A stretch of DNA of 38,086 bases from Bacteroidota bacterium (GTDB lineage Bacteria > Bacteroidota > Bacteroidia > Chitinophagales > Chitinophagaceae): assembly GCA_018266615.1 (NCBI GenBank), contig JAFEAB010000016.1, forward strand, positions 1 to 38,086, written 5' to 3'. The notes under the pieces are model-generated. The model was not told where the DNA came from. It saw only the letters and a program-made list of their open reading frames with translations, and did no database searches. Shown piece by piece: positions 8,335 to 16,564 of the stretch (positions within the stretch are counted from its first letter, which is position 1; every line of letters begins with the position of its first letter). The translations under genes were made by a program, and so were the position numbers.

Positions 8335-8355
8335 CCACAATAGTCTGCCCCACAA
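8335..8355. promoter_or_regulatory. Candidate regulator site: CCACAA direct repeat before the copper ATPase gene
   Basis: CCACAA occurs at 8335-8340 and again at 8350-8355. It lies just upstream of CAACTTTG (8363-8370), a 7-of-8 match to the -7 element. AraC-type proteins bind direct repeats, so this is a possible site for the adjacent HMA-AraC regulator. The half-site is short and could be chance. Confidence 0.25.
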
Positions 8356-8395
8356 AAATTGCCAACTTTGCTATGTAATTTAAATACAGCAAAAC

Positions 8396-10819
8396 ATGGC
8401 AAAATCAAACAAGGTAGAAACAATATTCCTTCCGCTGGAAGGGGTGGATAGTGAACATTGTGCCCTTATTGTAAATAAGGGGCTTAGTGCTGTTACAGGA
8501 ATCGAAAGCCATAAGGTAGAATTGAATAATCATAGGGCTGTTATTGAAGTGGATGATAACGAAGCGGTTGTTGGCGCGGTGAATGCAATTAAAGGCCTGG
8601 GTTATGGTGTGTTAACTATAAAGCAAACATTTCCGGTTTTGGGCATGACCTGTGCTTCCTGTGCGGTTAGTACCGAAAGTATTGTGAAAAGCCAACCGGG
8701 AGTAGTTAGTGCCAGTGTGAATTACGCAAGCAGCAACCTTTGGGTAGAGTACCTGCCGGGGATGATCGATCCCAAATCAATCCAGAAGGCGGTTCAATCT
8801 ATCGGATATAATTTAGTTATAGATGATTCCTCCAATCCTCCCGTTTCAATAGAAGAATTACATCAAAAACAATACGGTAAACTTAAGCGGAAAACTATTC
8901 TATCCGTAATACTTTCAATTCCTGTAGTAGTAATTGGAATGTTTTTAATGGATATTCCTTTTGCCAATGAAATGATGTGGCTTTTTACGACGCCGGTGGT
9001 ATTTTGGTTTGGCAGGGATTTTTTCATCAATGCATGGAAACAGGTTACTCATCGTTCTGCCAACATGGATACCCTGGTTGCCCTAAGTACAGGGATAGCC
9101 TATTTGTTTAGCGTGTTTAATATGCTGTTCCCCCAATTTTGGCATAGGCGCGGCTTACATGCCCATGTGTATTTTGAGGCTGCAGCCGTAATTATTGCAT
9201 TTATTTTATTGGGTAAACTTCTCGAAGAAAAAGCTAAAGGGAATACTTCTTCTGCCATTAAAAAATTAATGGGGTTACAACCCAAAAAGGTAACGGTTCT
9301 TCTTCCAAATAAATCGGAAAGGGACACACCTATTGAGGAACTCATCGTGGGAGATATGATTTTGGTGAAGCCTGGGGAAAAAATTGCGGTGGATGGTACA
9401 GTCATATCGGGGTCTTCTTTTGTAGATGAAAGTATGTTAAGTGGCGAACCGGTACCGGTACAGAAAGGGGAGAATGCCCAGGTGTTTGCCGGAACAATCA
9501 ACCAAAAAGGAAGCTTTCATTTTAAAGCTGAAAAAGTAGGAAGTGAAACCCTGCTGGCACAGATTATTAAAACCGTGCAGGATGCACAGGGGAGCAAGGC
9601 CCCCGTTCAGAAATTAGTGGATAAAATTGCCGGAGTTTTTGTGCCCATTGTTATTGGCATTGCCTTCATAACCTTTTTGTTATGGTTCTTTTTGGGTGGG
9701 GAAAATGCACTCATACAGGGCTTATTGGCTGCTGTAACAGTTTTGGTGATTGCCTGCCCCTGTGCCTTAGGGTTAGCTACTCCCACGGCTATAATGGTTG
9801 GGGTAGGAAAGGGTGCGGAACAGGGAATATTGATTAAAGATGCAGAAAGCCTGGAGGTAACTAAAAAAGTGGACACAGTGGTTCTTGATAAGACAGGAAC
9901 CATTACCGAAGGATTACCCCGGGTAACAGATATTAAATGGCTGAATAATGATGAATCTGCAATCCAGATTTTTCTGGGTATTGAGAAACTATCGGGGCAC
10001 CCCCTGGCGGATGCCGTGGTGAGTTTCTTTTCGGGGAAGGACCCGATTGTGCCTACCGGATTTAACAGTATAACCGGTAAAGGAGCCACAGCAATTCATA
10101 ATCATGAAACCTACGTAGTTGGAAACCTTAGGCTGTTACATGAAATGAATATTGCAATAGCGAATGAGTTATCCCGCAATGCAACCCGGTGGAGCAGTGA
10201 GGCAAAAACAATTATTTGGTTTGCCAATAGCAAACAGGCCCTGGCAGTAGTGGCCATTGCCGATAAAATTAAAGCATCATCGCCGGAGGCGGTAAGGCAA
10301 TTGCAGAAAATGGGGATTGATGTGATTATGGCAACTGGCGATAATGAAACCACCGCAATGGAGATTGGGCGGCAAGCCGGAATAACTCACGTAAAGGCTG
10401 AGGTATTGCCCCATCAGAAGGCAGACTTTATCAAATCCCTTCAGCAACAGGGAAAGATTGTGGCAATGGTTGGTGATGGAATTAACGACAGTACAGCGCT
10501 GGCCACGGCTGATGTGAGCATCGCCATGGGGAAGGGCAGTGATATCGCTATGGATGTGGCAAAAATGACGCTTATTTCCTCCGACTTAAAGAAAATTCCC
10601 CAGGCCATTAAATTATCGAAGCAAACAGTAGCTACTATAAAGCAGAACCTTTTCTGGGCATTTATTTATAACCTGATTGGAATCCCCATTGCAGCAGGAA
10701 TTCTTTATCCTGTAAACGGGTTCCTGCTGAATCCAATGATAGCAGGAGCCGCCATGGCCTTGAGTAGTGTTAGTGTAGTGAGCAACAGCCTGCGGTTAAA
10801 ATGGAGGAAGATAGACTAA
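8396..10819 (+). CDS. copA: Copper-translocating P1B-type ATPase (CopA-like)
   Basis: An 807-residue Cu(I)-exporting ATPase that pumps copper out of the cytoplasm using ATP. Domains: a degenerate HMA fold at about 10-75, where GVDSEHCA replaces GMxCxxC; an intact HMA domain with C86-A-S-C89; and then the P1B membrane core. The ion-binding motif C454-P-C456 lies in TM6, and YN at 758-759 and MxxSS at 787-791 in TM7/TM8 complete the Cu(I) site pattern. Actuator: SGEPVPV at 349-355 (SGE in place of the usual TGE). Phosphorylation site: D498-KTGT. Nucleotide domain: H535-P536. Hinge: GDGIND at 693-698. Length is normal for the family. ATG 8396 is the only sensible start. It sits between the HMA-AraC regulator and a small HMA chaperone, as expected for copper homeostasis. 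The Cu(I) assignment is strong; Ag(I) is also likely. Confidence 0.95.
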   Translation: MAKSNKVETIFLPLEGVDSEHCALIVNKGLSAVTGIESHKVELNNHRAVIEVDDNEAVVGAVNAIKGLGYGVLTIKQTFPVLGMTCASCAVSTESIVKSQPGVVSASVNYASSNLWVEYLPGMIDPKSIQKAVQSIGYNLVIDDSSNPPVSIEELHQKQYGKLKRKTILSVILSIPVVVIGMFLMDIPFANEMMWLFTTPVVFWFGRDFFINAWKQVTHRSANMDTLVALSTGIAYLFSVFNMLFPQFWHRRGLHAHVYFEAAAVIIAFILLGKLLEEKAKGNTSSAIKKLMGLQPKKVTVLLPNKSERDTPIEELIVGDMILVKPGEKIAVDGTVISGSSFVDESMLSGEPVPVQKGENAQVFAGTINQKGSFHFKAEKVGSETLLAQIIKTVQDAQGSKAPVQKLVDKIAGVFVPIVIGIAFITFLLWFFLGGENALIQGLLAAVTVLVIACPCALGLATPTAIMVGVGKGAEQGILIKDAESLEVTKKVDTVVLDKTGTITEGLPRVTDIKWLNNDESAIQIFLGIEKLSGHPLADAVVSFFSGKDPIVPTGFNSITGKGATAIHNHETYVVGNLRLLHEMNIAIANELSRNATRWSSEAKTIIWFANSKQALAVVAIADKIKASSPEAVRQLQKMGIDVIMATGDNETTAMEIGRQAGITHVKAEVLPHQKADFIKSLQQQGKIVAMVGDGINDSTALATADVSIAMGKGSDIAMDVAKMTLISSDLKKIPQAIKLSKQTVATIKQNLFWAFIYNLIGIPIAAGILYPVNGFLLNPMIAGAAMALSSVSVVSNSLRLKWRKID

Positions 10820-10894
10820 AGCTAATCTTGCAGGAGATTACCTGTTTTATTTTTTCAATTAAAATTTATTCGTTCAAACAAAAAAAATAAGGAT

Positions 10895-11155
10895 ATGAAA
10901 AATACTAAGTTTCAATTCCGGACAAACATCAATTGCAGCGGATGTGTTGCTGCGGTTAAACCTCAGTTGGATAAGGAAACGGGCATTTCCACCTGGCAGG
11001 TAGATACGGCCAATAAGGAAAAGATTCTTACCGTGGACTCCAATGGGATTTCACCGGAGGAAGTAATGAACATCGTTCAGAAATTGGGATATAAGATCGA
11101 ATTAATGGTTCCTTTGAACCCTCATAAATCCAGTCTTTCAAACGAATCCCAATAG
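10895..11155 (+). CDS. Small HMA-domain protein, CopZ-like copper chaperone
   Basis: An 86-residue protein with one HMA domain at about 5-70: metal loop N-I-N-C14-S-G-C17, then LDKETGISTWQVD and VMNIVQKLGYKIE as the two helix-strand units. The last 15 residues are polar and probably disordered. It would carry Cu(I) to or from the ATPase encoded 75 bp upstream. The usual Met before the first Cys is replaced by Ile-Asn. AAGG occurs just upstream of the ATG at 10895, but very close to it. It is followed by a strong terminator. A copper chaperone role is likely from family and context; a sensor or storage role is possible. Confidence 0.85.
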   Translation: MKNTKFQFRTNINCSGCVAAVKPQLDKETGISTWQVDTANKEKILTVDSNGISPEEVMNIVQKLGYKIELMVPLNPHKSSLSNESQ

Positions 11156-11235
11156 GGGGTATCATTTTTTAATAAGCATTGCATCCCAATACTGGTCCAA
11201 ATAAATGGTATCAGTTGGATTTTCTTTTGCAATAA

Positions 11236-11260
11236 AAACCCGGATTTCATATCCGGGTTT
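11236..11260. terminator. Bidirectional intrinsic terminator
   Basis: AAACCCGGAT (11236-11245), loop TTCAT, ATCCGGGTTT (11251-11260): a perfect 10-bp stem flanked by A-rich sequence on the left and T-rich on the right. It lies between the copper chaperone (+) and lpdA (-) and can end both transcripts. Confidence 0.85.
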
Positions 11261-11281
11261 CATTATTTAAAATTCAGGCAG

Positions 11282-12670
11282 TTAAATATCGATCGCCTCG
11301 CCGTAAGCTACGGCAGTAGCTTCTTTTACAGCCTCACTCATGGTTGGGTGCGGATGGATGGCGTTTAATATTTCGTGGCTGGTAGTTTCCAGTTTCCTTG
11401 CCACCACCACTTCTGCAATCATTTCAGTTACGTTCATGCCGATCATGTGGCACCCCAGGAACTCGCCATATTTGGCGTCAAAAATCACTTTTACAAAACC
11501 TTCAGTGGCTCCTGCGGCACTTGCTTTTCCGCTTGCCATGAAGGGGAATTTTCCAACTTTCACTTCATAACCGGCATCCTTAGCCGCTTTTTCGGTATAT
11601 CCTACAGAGGCAACTTCGGGAGTGCAGTAGGTACATCCCGGAACATTATTATAATCAATTACATCCGGCTTGTGGCCGCTAAGGTGCTCGGCTGCATTAA
11701 TTCCCTCCTTGGAGGCAACGTGGGCCAGTGCCTGCCCCGGGGTGCAATCACCAATGGCATATACGCCGGGAACATTGGTTTGCTGAAATGGATCAACGAT
11801 TATTTTTCCCTTTTCTGTTTTAATTCCTAATTGTTCGAGACCAATATTTTCTATATTAGCAACTACACCCACTGCGCTTAACAAAATATCTGCTTCCAGC
11901 GTTTTTTCTCCATCTGCCGTTTTAATGGTAGCTTTTACACCCAAACCGGAAGTATCAACCTTTGTTACTTCGCTGCTGGTTAAGATGTTCATTCCCTGCT
12001 TTTTAAATTGCTTTTCCAATTCCTTACTGATGTCTTCATCTTCCACCGGAACAAGGCGGGGCATATATTCAACCATCGTAACTTCTGTTCCCAGGCTGTG
12101 GTAGAAATAAGCGAATTCAGATCCGATGGCGCCGCTTCCGCAAATAATCATCGATTTGGGTTGTTTGGGGAGCGACATGGCCTCCCGGTATCCAATAATC
12201 TTTTTTCCATCTATGGGCATAGTAGGTAATTGCCTGGCACGGCCACCGGTTGCAATAACTATATTCTTTGCTTCAACAACCTGTTTGCTGTTATCGGCGC
12301 CGGTTACTTCAATCCTGGTAGGAGAAATCAGTTTCCCAAAACCCATGATTACGTCAACCTTGTTTTTCTTCATCAGGAACTGTACCCCCTTACTCATTTT
12401 ATCGGCCACACCCCGGCTACGTTTAATTACATTTTCAAAATTTGCGGAAGGGTTACTAAGGCTGATGCCATACGTTTCGGCATGTTTTGCATATTCAAAA
12501 ACCTGTGCACTTTTTAATAGCGCTTTCGTAGGAATACAACCCCAGTTGAGGCAAATTCCCCCAAGGCTTTCTTTTTCGATAATTGCTACTTTCTTTCCAA
12601 GCTGGCTAGCCCTGATAGCTGCCGGATAACCCCCCGGACCACTTCCTAAAACAATAACATCGTATGCCAT
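11282..12670 (-). CDS. lpdA: Dihydrolipoyl dehydrogenase
   Basis: A 462-residue flavoenzyme, the E3 subunit of pyruvate and 2-oxoglutarate dehydrogenase complexes and of the glycine cleavage system. It reoxidises dihydrolipoamide using FAD, a redox disulfide and NAD+. FAD motif: GSGPGG at 9-14. Redox-active pair: C40 and C45 in GGICLNWGCIPTK. NAD domain: GSGAIGSEFAYF. FAD-binding YAIGDCTPG. The C-terminal active-site HPHPTMSEA includes the catalytic His-Glu region. The ATG at 12670 (MAYDVIVLGSG) is the family start; longer in-frame extensions would run into the promoter. It stands alone, with its own promoter and a shared terminator. Confidence 0.96.
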   Translation of the reverse strand: MAYDVIVLGSGPGGYPAAIRASQLGKKVAIIEKESLGGICLNWGCIPTKALLKSAQVFEYAKHAETYGISLSNPSANFENVIKRSRGVADKMSKGVQFLMKKNKVDVIMGFGKLISPTRIEVTGADNSKQVVEAKNIVIATGGRARQLPTMPIDGKKIIGYREAMSLPKQPKSMIICGSGAIGSEFAYFYHSLGTEVTMVEYMPRLVPVEDEDISKELEKQFKKQGMNILTSSEVTKVDTSGLGVKATIKTADGEKTLEADILLSAVGVVANIENIGLEQLGIKTEKGKIIVDPFQQTNVPGVYAIGDCTPGQALAHVASKEGINAAEHLSGHKPDVIDYNNVPGCTYCTPEVASVGYTEKAAKDAGYEVKVGKFPFMASGKASAAGATEGFVKVIFDAKYGEFLGCHMIGMNVTEMIAEVVVARKLETTSHEILNAIHPHPTMSEAVKEATAVAYGEAIDI

Positions 12671-12696
12671 AAAAATTGAATTTAGATTGAGATGCG

Positions 12697-12728
12697 CAAA
12701 ATTAACCGTTAACCACAGATTCACCAAA
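12697..12728 (-). promoter_or_regulatory. Promoter for lpdA
   Basis: Read on the minus strand, TTTG (12728-12725) is followed 20 bp later by TAATTTTG (12704-12697). This is an exact match to the Bacteroidota consensus. Transcription would begin near 12690, about 20 nt before the lpdA ATG. Confidence 0.6.
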
Positions 12729-12767
12729 AGCAAGGCACAATCTTTCAGTTCTTAAAGCCCCGGATTA

Positions 12768-13727
12768 TTAAGGTTTTGTTCCTTGTTGTTTTTCATCCAG
12801 TTCCCGTTGCGACGAAATAATTTTCAGGGATTTAATGCTTACATTTAATTCAAAGCCAATGAGCAGGGCCAGGGCATTGATATAAATCAGTACCATAACC
12901 ATCATGATGGTTCCAATGGATCCGTAAAGCACATTGTACCTGCCAAAATTATCTACAAAAATGGCAAAACCAAGAGATGCCAGGATACTGAGGGAGGTAG
13001 CCAGGATGGTGCCGGGAGAATTGATCTTCCATCGCTTTTCCACAGCGGGAGCATACCTGAATATGAACCCGATAACATAAAAAAGGAGGAGAATGATCAA
13101 CGCCCATCGGGTATAACCGAAAATGGCCCTCCAATCGCTACTTTTAATAAACACTTTTACCAGCGCCCCCTGCGAAATGAGCAGCAATAAATAAACCAGT
13201 AGCAGCCCAAAGAGGAGCATGGTGAGTTTAATCGCTTCCCACCTTTGAACAATTCCTTTTCGTTTTACAAAACCCACATATTTCTTATTGAAGGAACGCA
13301 TCAGTCCCATCATCGCGCTGGACGCAAAAAACAGGGAAAAAAGAAGGCTGAAAGAAAGTAACCCAATGCGGGATTCATAAATAAATGAGTCCACAAATTT
13401 TATCACCTCCTTATTGTAAACAGGCGAAGGGATAATATCAAATATCAGCGAATGCAATTGGACCTGAATGTTGTGTTTCGAAAGGAAAGGGAGATTGGGA
13501 ATCAGGGTAAAAATAAACAATAGGGCAGGAGGAATAGAAAGGATGAAATTGTAAGATATAGCTGCGGCTCTTTCAAAAAAACCATACGTCCGCAACTGTC
13601 GGTAGAGGAATCGCAATACATCATATAAGGGCACTCCTTCAAACCCGGGTAAATAAAGTCGCTTGCTCTTCTGAAGCAAATAACCTAAAGGCCCCCTGGT
13701 TAATATGATTCGGGTGAGTTTAATCAA
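12768..13727 (-). CDS. YihY/BrkB-family inner-membrane protein
   Basis: A 319-residue polytopic protein of the YihY/BrkB (formerly 'ribonuclease BN') family, with about six transmembrane helices. Typical features: LPGFEGVPLYDV near the N-terminus, then FFERAAAISYNFILSIPPAL in TM1 and SSAMMGLMRSFNKKY. RYAPAVEKRWKINSPGTILA is the family loop, followed by NFGRYNVLYGSIGTIMMVM. The start is a TTG at 13727 that overlaps the mltG stop by 4 bp (13724-13727). No ATG lies within the first 100 residues, and the conserved N-terminal segment needs this start, so translation is probably coupled to mltG. Function in this family is unsettled; a transporter role is possible. It ends the long minus-strand operon. 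Confidence 0.88.
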   Translation of the reverse strand: MIKLTRIILTRGPLGYLLQKSKRLYLPGFEGVPLYDVLRFLYRQLRTYGFFERAAAISYNFILSIPPALLFIFTLIPNLPFLSKHNIQVQLHSLIFDIIPSPVYNKEVIKFVDSFIYESRIGLLSFSLLFSLFFASSAMMGLMRSFNKKYVGFVKRKGIVQRWEAIKLTMLLFGLLLVYLLLLISQGALVKVFIKSSDWRAIFGYTRWALIILLLFYVIGFIFRYAPAVEKRWKINSPGTILATSLSILASLGFAIFVDNFGRYNVLYGSIGTIMMVMVLIYINALALLIGFELNVSIKSLKIISSQRELDEKQQGTKP

Positions 13728-14761
13728 TTTTGCGGGGTGCCGTTTTGAGTCCGGGCAATAATAATACTATCAAGCGCTTTTTGATAAGCCTTGGCAAATT
13801 TCAAATGCTCTGTGTAGCTGGATGTGAAATTTGAATAACCATCGAGGCTGGGCTTTGCTACAAAAAAAAGGTAATCTGTTTTAGGTGCTTCCAAAACCGC
13901 ATCCAGGGTATTGATTGAAGGGGTGCAAATGGGTCCGGGGGGTAGCCCTGAATTTCTATAGGTATTATAAGGCGAGGGATAATCGAGATGCCCGTGACGG
14001 ATCCGTTTCAGCCCAAAATCGCGCATGGCATACTTCACCGTAGGATCAGCCTCTAATCTCATCCCTTTTTTAATCCGGTTCATATACACGCTTGCAATGA
14101 GGCCTTTATCTTCCGCTTTATTAGTTTCTTCTTCTACGATGGATGCCAGGGTGTAAACCTGCTCCGGAGATAACCCTTCCGAAGCAGCTTTTTCACTTCG
14201 GCTTCCTTCCCAAAAGAGATCGTGTTGCCGGTGGAGCCGGTCGAAAATATTATCTACCGAGCTGTTCCACCAAAAGAGATAAGTATTGGGAATAATCATC
14301 GTCATAACCGTATTCGTATCAAGATGATACCGGGCTATTGAATCATTGTTTAATAAAAAATTTATAAACCGGGTAGAATCAGATTCAAATAATTTCCCCA
14401 ACTTTCCGGCAAGATCTTCTTTGGTTCGCAGTTTGGTAATCACCAGCCTAACGGGTTCCTGCCTGCCTGCTTTTAGCATTTTTACCAGGCTATACAGGTT
14501 CATTCTTTTATTAATGGCATATTTTCCCGGTTTTATTTGCTCCGGGTAGCCTGCCCTTTTTGAAATTTGATTAAAAAAGAAGGAAGAATTAATGATGTGT
14601 TGTTCTTTCAAATGGGCACTAACCTGTTGAAAGTTCTCCCCGGTTTTAATATAAAAGAAACCCGATTGGGTGGGGTGGATAGTAGGGCCAAAGACCTGCC
14701 ATGCCGAATAGGCACCAACCAGGGCAATCAGGAAAAGAAGTATAAAAAGGCCTTTTTTCAT
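13724..14761 (-). CDS. mltG: Endolytic murein transglycosylase MltG
   Basis: A 345-residue enzyme that cleaves nascent peptidoglycan strands and is thought to set glycan chain ends. One N-terminal membrane anchor (about residues 4-24) is followed by a LysM-like segment (GENFQQVSAHLKEQHIINSS) and the YceG catalytic domain. Landmarks: IPNTYLF at 157-163, LASIVEEETN at about 205-214 with the catalytic Glu in the EEE cluster, VYMNRIKKGMRLEADPTVKY at 225-244, SPYNTYRNSGLPPGPICTPS and LFFVAKPSLDGYSNFTSS. Length is normal. It follows secG after a terminator, so it may have its own transcript or depend on read-through, and it overlaps the BrkB-family gene. Confidence 0.94.
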   Translation of the reverse strand: MKKGLFILLFLIALVGAYSAWQVFGPTIHPTQSGFFYIKTGENFQQVSAHLKEQHIINSSFFFNQISKRAGYPEQIKPGKYAINKRMNLYSLVKMLKAGRQEPVRLVITKLRTKEDLAGKLGKLFESDSTRFINFLLNNDSIARYHLDTNTVMTMIIPNTYLFWWNSSVDNIFDRLHRQHDLFWEGSRSEKAASEGLSPEQVYTLASIVEEETNKAEDKGLIASVYMNRIKKGMRLEADPTVKYAMRDFGLKRIRHGHLDYPSPYNTYRNSGLPPGPICTPSINTLDAVLEAPKTDYLFFVAKPSLDGYSNFTSSYTEHLKFAKAYQKALDSIIIARTQNGTPQN

Positions 14762-14781
14762 TTACGGATTTTGGAGCAAAT

Positions 14782-14813
14782 TAAAAGAAAAACCCCGCCT
14801 GTTCAGCGAGGTT
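14782..14813 (-). terminator. Intrinsic terminator after secG
   Basis: On the minus strand, AACCTCGC (14813-14806), a 7-nt loop and GCGGGGTT (14798-14791) form an 8-bp stem with one G-U pair. TTTCTTTT follows. It lies between secG and mltG within the operon and so probably lowers expression of mltG and the BrkB gene relative to secG. Confidence 0.7.
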
Positions 14814-14833
14814 ATTCATTACGTTTAAATAAG

Positions 14834-15181
14834 TTATTTCGTATTACTATCCGCAGGAAGCGGAACGGTATTAGCCGGGGTAGGAGCAGGTGTTGGGTTT
14901 GTACCTTTGGTTGAGATATTTTGCAACAAGTCGTCTCCGCCCCTTGAATCGGTATTCTTTGGAATGAAAACGGTAGAAAGGATACATAATACCCCCATTA
15001 CTCCGGCAAAAATCCAGGTTCCTTTTTCAAGGGCATCCGTAGTTTGTTTAACCCCCATGAGTTGGTTTCCAAATCCGCCGAAAGTCCCTGATAATCCACC
15101 CCCTTTGGGGTTCTGGATCAAAACAATCAATCCTAAAATAACCGAGGTAAGGATAATTAAAATTCCGAATAATACTAACAT
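14834..15181 (-). CDS. secG: Preprotein translocase subunit SecG
   Basis: A 115-residue protein. SecG is the small, two-helix subunit of the SecYEG channel and helps SecA-driven translocation. TM1 is at about 3-22 (LFGILIILTSVILGLIVLIQ). The hallmark GGLSGTFGGFGNQLMGVKQT follows in the cytoplasmic loop, and TM2 is at about 54-72. The C-terminal tail is rich in Pro, Thr and Asn and poorly conserved, as usual in Bacteroidota. It starts 10 bp after the upstream hypothetical gene and is followed by a terminator. Confidence 0.95.
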   Translation of the reverse strand: MLVLFGILIILTSVILGLIVLIQNPKGGGLSGTFGGFGNQLMGVKQTTDALEKGTWIFAGVMGVLCILSTVFIPKNTDSRGGDDLLQNISTKGTNPTPAPTPANTVPLPADSNTK

Positions 15182-15191
15182 TTTAAATCAT

Positions 15192-16013
15192 TTAAGCCAG
15201 TTCTGTCCCGGGAGACAATCCGGCAATTTTGGCTGCAAAGTAAGCGCTTTTGGAAGGATTCTGCAAACTTAATTTTTGATAAATTTCAATGGCCTTCAGC
15301 TTTTTTCCCTGGCTTAGGCAGGCTTCGGCCATCGATTCGGTGATTACCTCTTCCTCCTCGTTGCTTTTTTCTGCCAGGTTTTCCACTTGTTTATCATACG
15401 GGGTATCCAGCATCAAACCCGGTTTTGTGGGATTTCCCGGTAGTTTTTTCATGGTTTTCAACCATTGGGTGAAACTCCGGAGTTGCGTTCCCAGGCGGTC
15501 TTCCGATTTGGGTTCATCGGAAAGCCGGATGCCCTGGCTGGCAAAGTAATCTGTGGTATGAAGGGGTTCAAAAAGTAATTCCTCCTTTTCATTGGGTTGG
15601 GTAAGGGGAGCTGGAAGCGATTGGGATTGCTCTTTTTTTAAATCCGGATTTTCCAAATTGGATGCGGGTATGCTTTGTTCCTTATCGGAATTTGGGATAA
15701 CCGGCATTGATTTACCTGGTTCTTCTTCCTTATTTTGGATGGAATGGGTTGAAGATTGAGGCGGCAGGGTGGTTAAGTTAAAATCCGAAATCGAATTTCC
15801 TTCCTCCTTAAATGCATAATGCAAACCAATGGGAGAAGGGGAGAAGAGGGGATTAACCGGGAGTTCACTATTTCTGAATTGCGGATGAAAATCGAAAAGA
15901 TAAGGGGCTAAAAAGTACGGATATGATTTCTTCACATCCCGAAGTTTTTCGCGGGCTTCAAGGCCATCCAGGTGTAAGCCAAATATTTTTTGAAACAAAG
16001 TGCTGCTATCCAT
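15192..16013 (-). CDS. Conserved hypothetical protein with C-terminal TPR-like helices
   Basis: A 273-residue soluble protein without signal peptide or membrane segment. The N-terminus (about 1-75) holds a short ordered block with REKLRDVKKSYPYFLAPYLF. Residues about 75-160 are rich in Pro, Ser, Glu and Lys and look disordered. The C-terminus (about 222-265) is a TPR-like helix pair: ESMAEACLSQGKKLKAIEIY, then QKLSLQNPSKSAYFAAKIAG. It lies between lptE (21 bp) and secG (10 bp) in an operon I recognise as recurrent in Bacteroidota. A link to LPS or protein export is suggested by position only. Confidence 0.7.
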   Translation of the reverse strand: MDSSTLFQKIFGLHLDGLEAREKLRDVKKSYPYFLAPYLFDFHPQFRNSELPVNPLFSPSPIGLHYAFKEEGNSISDFNLTTLPPQSSTHSIQNKEEEPGKSMPVIPNSDKEQSIPASNLENPDLKKEQSQSLPAPLTQPNEKEELLFEPLHTTDYFASQGIRLSDEPKSEDRLGTQLRSFTQWLKTMKKLPGNPTKPGLMLDTPYDKQVENLAEKSNEEEEVITESMAEACLSQGKKLKAIEIYQKLSLQNPSKSAYFAAKIAGLSPGTELA

Positions 16014-16034
16014 TCTGGTTGAAAGTTAGGTAAA

Positions 16035-16556
16035 TTACCAGTTGGAGAATATTTTATTAAAAATCTGATCCACCATATTTCGAACAATTTCCGGATTAAG
16101 CGTAGATTCAACCTCATTCAAGGTTTGTGAAGCGGGAAAATCGAAAGTGCTGGAAACTTCGGTTTCGAAATTCTTCTTTTCATCGAGTGTATTTCTGAAT
16201 TTAAGATGAACCCCAACGGTAAGCCTGTTGCCGCTGGCATTATTTCCCGATACGGCAATAGTGGTAGCATAATACTGGGAAACGTATCCGCTGATGTCGT
16301 AATGCGCATCATCGCTGTTTGTTTGTTTTAAACGGGTGGTGCCAATGATCTTTTGTTTTAGTTTTTCGGTGATATTGGGACTAAGGTAGCTGTTCACATA
16401 TTGGGCTTTGTTTTCGAAATAATTTACCCTGAATGTTTTCACTTCTGCCGGGATGGAGCCTACATCATTAAACGAATATTTGCAGGTTGCAAAGGAAAAT
16501 ATCAGGATGGCCAACAAGCCCGAAAAAGTTATCCCAATCAGGTTTAATTTTCTCAT
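16035..16556 (-). CDS. lptE: LptE-family LPS assembly lipoprotein
   Basis: A 173-residue lipoprotein of the Bacteroidota LptE (lipopolysaccharide-assembly) family. LptE forms the plug of the LptD barrel that places LPS in the outer leaflet. Signal peptide MRKLNLIGITFSGLLAILIF is followed by SFATC, lipid Cys at residue 25. The mature chain starts with YSFNDVGSIPAEVKTFRVNY, the typical 'Y.F.G..IP...KT..V..F.N' opening. ITEKLKQKIIGTTRLKQTNS matches the conserved helix, and DISGYVSQYYATTIAV the central strands. It sits between the sigma-54 activator (8 bp) and the hypothetical gene. Confidence 0.88.
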   Translation of the reverse strand: MRKLNLIGITFSGLLAILIFSFATCKYSFNDVGSIPAEVKTFRVNYFENKAQYVNSYLSPNITEKLKQKIIGTTRLKQTNSDDAHYDISGYVSQYYATTIAVSGNNASGNRLTVGVHLKFRNTLDEKKNFETEVSSTFDFPASQTLNEVESTLNPEIVRNMVDQIFNKIFSNW

Positions 16557-16564
16557 TACCGGGT

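Noticed and set aside
9100..10353. Antisense open frames inside copA
   Set aside because: Shadows of a well-conserved gene on the other strand; no family features.
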